Positions 27,201 through 36,668 of a stretch of DNA of 64,000 bases are shown here, in pieces. Each line of letters begins with the position of its first letter. Positions within the stretch are counted from its first letter, which is position 1. Below the pieces are notes generated by a model, which made no database searches, had not been told where the DNA came from, and was given only the letters and a program-made list of their open reading frames with translations. The position numbers and the translations under genes were made by a program. This DNA is from Cladopsammia gracilis (lineage: Eukaryota > Cnidaria > Anthozoa > Scleractinia > Dendrophylliidae): contig JAJGOT010000434.1 of NCBI GenBank assembly GCA_022457155.1, positions 279,501 to 343,500 on the forward strand, read 5' to 3'.

Positions 27201-30200
27201 TTTCCAGTTAAGATACACGGGTACGCTGTAGTGAAAAAGTCGCATCGGGGGACTTTTACGACCTCCTTCGCCAGGTCAATGCCATGTTTCATGTGCCACC
27301 TAAACATGGTCTGTAATAGAGAAAAAAGTGTATTTCATTGCGTTTCGACCTTCAATAGTTCATGTGTTCATATTTCCTTCCCTCTACTAACTATGCTTGT
27401 GTTGTCTCAAAACAGAAGCGTCACCAACAAATTCAAGTCGGATTCGCATATTTAAGCGGTATTTTACAATATTTGATTGAACTAAATGTCCTTAAAAGTA
27501 TAGAAACAAAGTCGATTCAGGACTTCATTCTGCACTTTAAATGTCGTAAATTGATATGAAAAATGTTTCTGGATGAGAAAAATGCTGCATAAGTTGAAAC
27601 TTATGCTTAAGCTTACAATTTCGTCCGCTTTTTTTTTTCATACCAAAAGTTTTCTTTATCGCCGAGATTTTACAAAGTGAAGAAGAAAGTGTTTATGTAA
27701 TATCCTAGAAACTTTTTTTTTTTGCCAAATAAAGTAGATATAAAGGCAAAAAAACTTACTTTCCGACATCGTTACCCGTACAAAACAAACGTGTAGAGTA
27801 GTGGCTGGTATCGCTGACGGGATCATTTAATGAATTCAAAATGGCGTTACCCGTACCCGTGAGCAAAATCGGGGTATCTTAAGGTGTCTAGTGTGAACCA
27901 GACTTCAGCTTAAATCTATTTAGATCCGTTTTGTTTTATCCTTCTGGGACCATGGGAGGGGGGGGGGGGGGGGGGGGGGGGGGTGGATTCCGTCGCCCTA
28001 TCCGTAACTTCACAAAAATTAAAGCTACGGCAATAAAACTTGGAAGGTTAAAAATACTACCAAAAATGTTCAAGCTAAAGGTCGCGTGATGCAATTAAAT
28101 TGAATCAAAATTCAGAATGGCCTCCATCTTGAATACGATAGACATGAAGTACGTGATTGTTAATTAAGAAATTTCGAGATCATAGTCATTAGTTTATCTA
28201 CCCTACCCTAGTAAGTAGTGTTGCTTTCCAAGACGGCCCAACAGGCCCAAAGGGAAGGACCGAAAGTCTAACGGCCCAAAAAAGGCGATACTGAAGATAT
28301 TTTTTAATCATTATAACAACAACAAATTATACGTACAATGAGATCAACATTGAAAGGCTTGAAAATATCCCTGTGGGTAATTGTCTAATTTGATTCGAAC
28401 TGAGATTCCTAGAGAAAATAATGAAAAGAAATTCAAACTGTTTACTTTGATCAGAATAAGAGAATATTTAATAGGGATCTTTAGAACGAGAACGTTCACG
28501 CGGTTACCATTTTGACAAGCGACCACTGTAACTCCAGTTCCATATCTGTGTTGAGCCATATTTTTCGATAGATAATGACTGCAGGGACTGCAGGGAGAAG
28601 CTTTAGTTCTCTTATTGTAAATATGTGCTTTTTGATTTTATAACTAGTGTAAATGTCCCCAGTTAGTAGAGGGTCACACCCCTCGGCTATTTATTCCCAA
28701 CACTTTAATAAAGTCTTTATTATTAAACCAGAACCAGTTTAGCTTAGGTGCCGTTCCCAAGAAGTTACATGTACCATTTCTTTTGTAAAAGTTGTTTCCT
28801 TCAGCATATGATGGCTTAATTAACCGAAAAAGGTACGATGATCACCATCCCCCCCCCCCCCCCCCCCCCCCCCGAGTGGTAGAGCTACGGCGAAGAGGTG
28901 CCAAACCAACATACAATCTCTGTAAGATCTAAAGGTTATAGAGGATACTACTCTGCGTATACAGTATGCCCACCTTTATTAGAGTACACAACTGTAAGAA
29001 CAACTAAAAACGACTTTTCTTCAGACTATATTCAGTCTGATAAATATGGTCAGTAAGACCCCGAAATTTAATGAAAAGTGAAATATAACTTCAACAGATC
29101 GCTACCATATTGGTTCAAGTAAACATTAACCATTCATTTTAATGATGTAAAGCCTACAGCCAAGTGGTAGCATGCAAACATGCAAACGTACAAATTCGCT
29201 GGAGAAATGTCAGTAAAGAAAATGTTGCTGGAAATTAGAAAAAAAAAAAAAACTTTTAACAAGCAGGACAATATCAATATTAATTACAAGACTAACATTA
29301 ACCATTGACATTAACCATTAACAGTGTTAAAAAAAATAAAAATAAACACACATACAAGTGCTGCAGTTGTGACAAGTTGGAGAATATCCCTACAGGCAGA
29401 TGCTGAATTTCGTTCGATGATAAGTACCTAAACAAAAAAGAGGCAAGTTTATTGCAAAACTGATGGATACGAGTTTCTCACCCCAGGATTGAACCTGAAG
29501 TCATCGTCAATTTGATAGCGATTCTGGGCATGGAATTGCCAATTAGACATGACCATAACAGTAACTATAGAAACAATGAAAGCATCATCTGTCAATCACG
29601 TGGCTGACGTAATGAGTCACCTGACCGGGCTTACACGCTATTAAAACAACTATAAAAGCAGCCAACTGGTCTTGAACTCTTAATGGGACTATGTCACGGC
29701 GGTTTAGTACATCTGCCAACTTCTGGCCATGAAAAGCACTTCTAAAAATCATAGCTTCATGAACAACAAATATGTCTCCCGAGATCGGCTAAACAGTTTT
29801 CAACCCAATGAAATCCGTTTTAATCTTCTTCAGTTTTGTCCATCTGGGCCTTCCAATCATTTTAATCATTTCACTCATGGCTAAATTCCTGAAGAGATGA
29901 GGGATAAACGTAAACTGTCAATTCATAGGTTACGTGATCAAATCCAATGCCCTTCAATATAAACATGTAGAGTTATAGATTCGACTCAGAGAGTGGTCAT
30001 TGAATGTCTGAGCCAATCAACAAGTAGACACGTTATGGCACAAGACAGCACGGAATGGAATTTTTTTCCATAGTCATAAGAAATAACATTGAATGCTCTA
30101 GCTGGGGTCTATTTAAAGACGAAACAAGGGTCTTTGTTCTGAAAATTCACCACCTAGAAGACATAGAAACGTAATAGCTTTATTTGAAACTCAACTTTAC

Positions 30201-31789
30201 AAGAAATAAAACACAAACAGCTGTGATAAACATGGTAAACCGACGTATTTTTATAATAAACTTGACGTTTCGTATGCTAAGCGACATACATTTTCAAAAG
30301 TAACCGTTACAGTGTTTGAAAACTGTTTATATAGTTCAAAATTAGCGGTGTCCAACAGGGGTGTGCTATGACAAGCTTTCAATTTTTTTTTTTGTTATTT
30401 GTTGAGTTGATTATGGGAAGAATATATGATGAGAAGAAAGGGGAGGGTACCCCATTGTTTAGTGTTTAGAAACCTTAGAAGAGATGGACTTTGCTGAAGA
30501 CTTACAGTTCTGTAGTGGTTGTTGGAATGCATTTAAACAAATCTGGGAATTGATTTCTTTCGCAGTCGTAGATGTTTTTAACTTCGTCGTTATATATTCC
30601 ACTATGCAGATAAGAGCATGGAATTTCACAATCTGGAAAATATGAAGTAAATTTGGAAACAATTTAATTTATTAGATTGTTCTTTTTAGTCAATAATACG
30701 TTTATTTGAAGAACATTTTTAAGGGCCTGTTTCAAACAGACATCTATGTTAACCCTCGTACGTACAAGGGGGAGGGGGGTTTCTCATTTATGGTTAGCAC
30801 ATGCCGTCTTCAGTAGCTGTTTGTTTATCCTTAAGACACATTTTGAAAAGATCGGCTACAACCGGTTACTATGGTAACGAGATATGACGTCATAAGTAAC
30901 ATGAGGTCAAGCCAATTTTGAATAAAAATGCGCGTTTTTCACCTTTTTTGGGTGGAAAAACATAAAATGCTACCAAAAGCATTATCATATTACATTGTAT
31001 CTTATTTTGCAACTTCACCAAAAACAACTTGCAATTTCCACATTTTTCGGATAAAATTCCCTCCCAGTTGCACGACGTCACGGACCCCCGCACCACCATA
31101 ACCCATAATATTTACCTTGTCTTGTGGAGCACATCACGGGCTATCTATTAGATGTAAAATATTTCCGAAATATTACAACATCGCAAAAAACCAAGAGGTG
31201 GTTGTGTCAGGAAATGTTGATATTTAAAATATTTTTACCGTGTCGCCCATTTACACAACACGTACGTCTGGCATGTTTTTAGCTACTCCAACTTTAGGCG
31301 CAGATATCTCGCTAACCAATCGGAATATCAACAAAGACTGAAATAGTTTTATTAATTGATCCCTTTTAAACACCTGCAGCTATTGCATTTGCCGGGGCAT
31401 TCGATACCCAATAAATGCAATTGAACAATCCTTGGTCTTTTGGCGGTTTCTCGGCTCCTGGCGGGGCGAAAAAGAAAAAGTCGCTAAAACAGGCCACTTC
31501 GAAAAATACCATAATACTATTTAAAGTGCAGGTTTGGGTAATGCTTGGTAAAAGTCTGATTTTTCCATATTTTTTCTTTTCAGCGCGAACTGCACGTGCT
31601 ATGCTTCAAATTCTTGGCAATTTGCACACGGTGCAAATTTGTATACGAACACACAATGCTACGTCCTAGCGTTCCTACATGCACTCTGAATTCCATTGTG
31701 CCATTCTAACAAAGGAGACTTGAATAATTACACTCCGGTGAGGCTGAGCCTGCACATTAGAGATTATTATGGTATTTTTCGAAGTGACC

Positions 31790-31881
<92 letters not shown>

Positions 31882-33573
31882 TTTTTATCGAGAAGCAAAT
31901 TTATTGATATATATATAGTTTGCCTCATTACTATTGAAGCAGGCGCATGTGCGAATTTTTTTTCCTAAGGACACCCGCGAAGGTTGGGAGTTCTGCATTT
32001 TGGTAATTAAAACAAGCAATAGGGCATGATACTATAAAGCTCACGTACCAATTAGAGTAGCGTGGAAATCTCTTGAATCCGTATCGAATACGTTACTGGC
32101 CGAACATGAGTAAGTCCCTGTCTCATTTATCGGGTAAATCACCTTTCCAATTCCGCTGGCTAGACAGATGTTGTTCTTGACCAACTTCACTTGAACGGGT
32201 GGAGTTCCAATGGCTGAACACCAAAAGAAATGGTCTCTTACTGCTTTCACGACAGAAAATGGGATTATTATCATCGGTTTATCTGCCAGAAATGGGTTTA
32301 CACAGGTATATTGATATTTATCGAATAAATAAAGATTTTTATATTTCGAATGACTTGTTTTTTTCTTAATAATGAAGTTTATTATCGCTTGTCTCGTGAT
32401 GTAGTCTCTTGGAATGCAGAAAGAGAGAACGGCACCCAAGCGGATCGTGAGAAGACTAGCTTTAAGCAATAATATATTTTAACGTCGCGATGTACATCGA
32501 CCCAAGTGACTAGATCGTGAGACAAACCATAATACACTTTATTACTGTTCCTTACCACGATCATGAACAATTATCAACCCAGTCAGTGTAAAACACGGAC
32601 TGCGGACTACGGACTGGGTGTAAAACATGGACTAAGGCACAAAACGAGAACTAAGGACTACGGCCTCGGTATAAAACGAGGACTAGGGTACAAAACGCGG
32701 ACTGAGAATCATGGACTCGGTATAAAACGCGGACTGGATACAAAATACCGAGGACCGAAGCTGTGTACATAAAATATTGATTTACCTCGATAAATACGAA
32801 GATGTACGTTTCCAAACAGTAAGCAAGGCTGATACTACCAAGAACATTTAACGCGACAAGACATGATAGAGCCCAAACTGAAAGCCAAAATGCAACCGTG
32901 GACAGCTGTAGACCCAACAAGGTCGAAACAGCTGTCCAAGGTTGCATTTTGGCTTTCAGTTTGGGCTTTATCATGTCGTTGTCGCGTTAAATGTTCTACG
33001 TAGTATCAGCCTTGCTTACTGTTTGTATTACTATTTTTGGTTGATTAGATCTTCTATAGATCCTATGTACTCCAGCAGCATTTTCATTCGCGGTCCTTTG
33101 CTCCTTGTTCTACTATAATAGATTTTTAATACGTAGGTATCGCGGCATAATAAAGGTCTAAATTCCAAGTAACGCCAATGATATGAAATATTTGTCAAAT
33201 TTGCGAGGCAGTACAATTTGCTGTTCTGTAGTCCCAGGGGCCCGTTTCTCGAAAGTCCTGATAACTTTTCGGGCCCGGGACTGTATTTTAAAATCAGAAT
33301 CTATAGAATGGTGAAGTAATTTTTAGCCTTCAAACCAGCCCGACTTGTTTCGTCAACTTAGAATAAATGTTATATTGCTTAGCTTTCAAAACCAACAAAA
33401 TTTTAATATTTAATGTAAACACTGCGTACATAAGATAGCTTTCCGGGACTGATAATTTTTCGCAAATTTGAAAAATATTTCATATTGTTGCCATTATCAG
33501 TAATATCTAAAAACGTGTTGCTGCGCATTTTATCAGAGTTAATTGTCTATCAGCATTTTGTGAAATATTATGC

Positions 33574-33616
<43 letters not shown>

Positions 33617-36600
33617 TCGAGGTCATGGTGTACGGACCGAGCGCAGCGAGCTCCGTGCGACATGACCGAGAGCCAAATATTTCCCCGTCTGGCCCGACCT
33701 AACTCAGTCAATAAGTATTTTATAATATGACTAGAAAGTACAAGAATAGTCGTGCAGTGCGAGGTCACTTGAACTCGAGCGGGGCCGGACGTCTTTTTCC
33801 GGACCGGCTAACGTCAACCCGTCCGGCCCCGCTCACGTCACCTTGCGATTCTATTTTCTGTAATATTGCGTCAGCGGGGCCGTACGGTCATATTATAATG
33901 ACCGTTATCAACCAAGTCACGAGTAGGAAGTTTCATGATATAGCTGCATGAGATAGGATTTCGTAACTATTGTATCTCATGCTTATATAACTTTGGTGCC
34001 GAAGACTTCCGACAATTTGAAAGTTTGGAATCAATTTCTGAATTTTTCAGAACCGAAGACTACCCCCAAAAAATTTTGTTCGTTTTGCGAAATATCCCGA
34101 AAATTGACAAGATGACCGAGGAGGTTACGACGATGATTCGAATATAGTCCACTTACATTTCTAGTTGAGATCACTGGCTAGTTTAAAACAATAACAGCTA
34201 GTTTATACCGGCGAGAAACAACCCGTAGGATATCCCAGAAGATGCAACGGCTTTCCAGCCTTCTGACTGATAGTTTGTATTCTCCACGGCACATGAACAA
34301 TACACTTACACGCTGGGGAATTTTTTGAGCTGAAAAATCGGATGTCACTGAAACATGGGGAGGAAGCAGCTTAAAATTGCGAACTACTTGTCCGATGCCG
34401 ACTTTTCGTTTTTAACGGTTTTTGGCGGGAAAATGACTTTACACCATTTATTCATTTTTTGTGAGGGGCTTTACAATCTACTTTGGAACAAGAAATGAAA
34501 GACAATTCGTGGACAATTTGAACAGTGAAAAAAAAAAAGGCTACTGCTTTTTGTTACAACAATATAGCACTTTAAAATTTAAATTTCCGCCATTTTGTTC
34601 CCATTTTTGAGAAATTTTACGACATTTAAAGAGTCATATATAGCTTCTTAATGAAAATCAGTAGCTGCAAATGTTTTTGATCAGCTTTTATATTACCCTG
34701 GCCTGGTCTTACATTTCCCATTTAAAATATATTGATTTTTTGGCTTTCACTTACGTCATATCAAAATTCAGAAGCATTAAAAAATAGATTTCGAATCCAA
34801 AATGTTTATGGAATTGTAAAGAGTTTAAAACTACACATCTTGGCCAAATTTTGAAGCGCAAAAGCATTTCGTTCAAGAGTTATAGGCGAATGAGTATTAG
34901 ATATTTTTAGTAAGAAATGTATGGAGCGGCCATCTTTGTGCCCCTGAGAGGGGCACAAAGATGGCGGCCAAAAATTCAAAGTCTTAATTACACCAAAAAT
35001 CACATCCAAAAATATTGTATTTGCTATAAGCTCAATTTACTCGGTTTATAAGCACTTATAATGCAAACAATAACTTTCAGCTGATTCAAATTTGTTTATT
35101 TTCGCGGCTTATCTGAAATAGCGTGACGCATTGCGTGACACATTTAAAACCTTTGTAAATCGGAAGCAAAACATCGTTAAAACCTGAAACTTTTTGTGAA
35201 AGATTATAACACTTGTATCCACGTACCATGTTAGAAACAGCTTTGTAGAACGTTTTCTTTAGATTTTTTAATTTCTATGACGTCATGTGAAAGCCAAGAA
35301 TATCTTAACGCACAAATTCGATCGTTTTTTCATTAATTTTGTGGCGTCATTTTCGCGCCAAAAACCGTTAAAAACGAAAAATCTGAATCAGTCAAGTTGT
35401 TTGAAATGTTAAGATCTGTTACCTCCCCAAGTTTCAGCGACATCCGATGAAACTCTAAGAAGTTTAATTTGTTTGGCCGATTTCAGCTAAAAAATCCCCA
35501 GCGTGCATGCATATCGTTTCCTCTTTTCTTGAGAACAAGATCACCTACATCATTTTTCCAGTTACAATCATGGTGGAAACGAATGGATGGCAAATTGTTA
35601 TGGATGCAGCATGTCACTCGGAAAACTCTTCAAGATATCTGATCAATAAGGTATTGATTAGTGGATTTACGGTAAATTGTAATTTCCCAATTAACGGTAT
35701 ACCGTGTTTTCTCAATCAAACGCGCCGGCGTTTATTTCAAACTTGGCCCAGTGGACCCGGCGTTTCTTTGAATCAGCAGTTTTTTTTTCTCGTCCGCCAT
35801 TTTTTAAGGTTACAGTGTACCTTCAGATCAAAAATTTATTGAAAATTTTTTTTTGGCGTCAAAATAAAGTATACAGAATGAACTTTCATTCAAAAAAAAT
35901 TATCGAAAAATAGTGAAAATTGACGGAGAAATGACGGTATAACTTTTGTGGGCGGAGTTTGTTTATGAAGCGATATGTTTTTTCAAAACGCTGTTTTCTC
36001 AAAGTTAATTTTTCGCTTGTTGAGGACATTTTAAAATGCTACAACTCAAAGGAAATTTGTTCGATTTTCCTCAAATTTGGACAGAAGCTAGGCTAACATA
36101 TAATCAACAAAAACGTGTCGGAGAATTTCTTAATTCCGAAAACTTTTTCGTCAAGAGCCATTTCCGTGCGATCATTCCAATTTTTTTTCTCCCTTTTTCG
36201 AAAATATTCTGTAACTTTTCACTGCAATTGAATATGGGAAATCGCCGACACGTTTTTTTAGCGCTTCGTGTCCGGAAACCCGAGAACAAATCAAATTAGC
36301 AAAATACAATAATCGCTTTGAGTTATAGCGTTTTAAAGCTGATTCGGACGTTCGAATTTAGACGTCGTAAAAAATTCGACAATTCATTTTATTACCAAAT
36401 GGTTTCCATATTTAGATAGCCAGCTCTATAACCTTTAATTTGATATCTGGGTTTAGGTATATTAAGTTTAATCTTAAGACGCTAGAGCTGTTATAATGGA
36501 GACACCCCCGAAGGTACACTGTAACCTTAAGAAAAGGTTATTATTCGTTTTTCTAGGCAGCCGTGTACCTTGCCCTTAAATCTTAAGTTTACTATACCAC

Positions 36601-36631
36601 AACTAAACGTTTGAGGGGCTTACTTACAACT

Positions 36632-36668
<37 letters not shown>

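Noticed and set aside
32563..32974. Open frames over the minisatellite and the palindrome near 32.6-33.0 kb
   Set aside because: Explained by the repeat unit and the hairpin arms.
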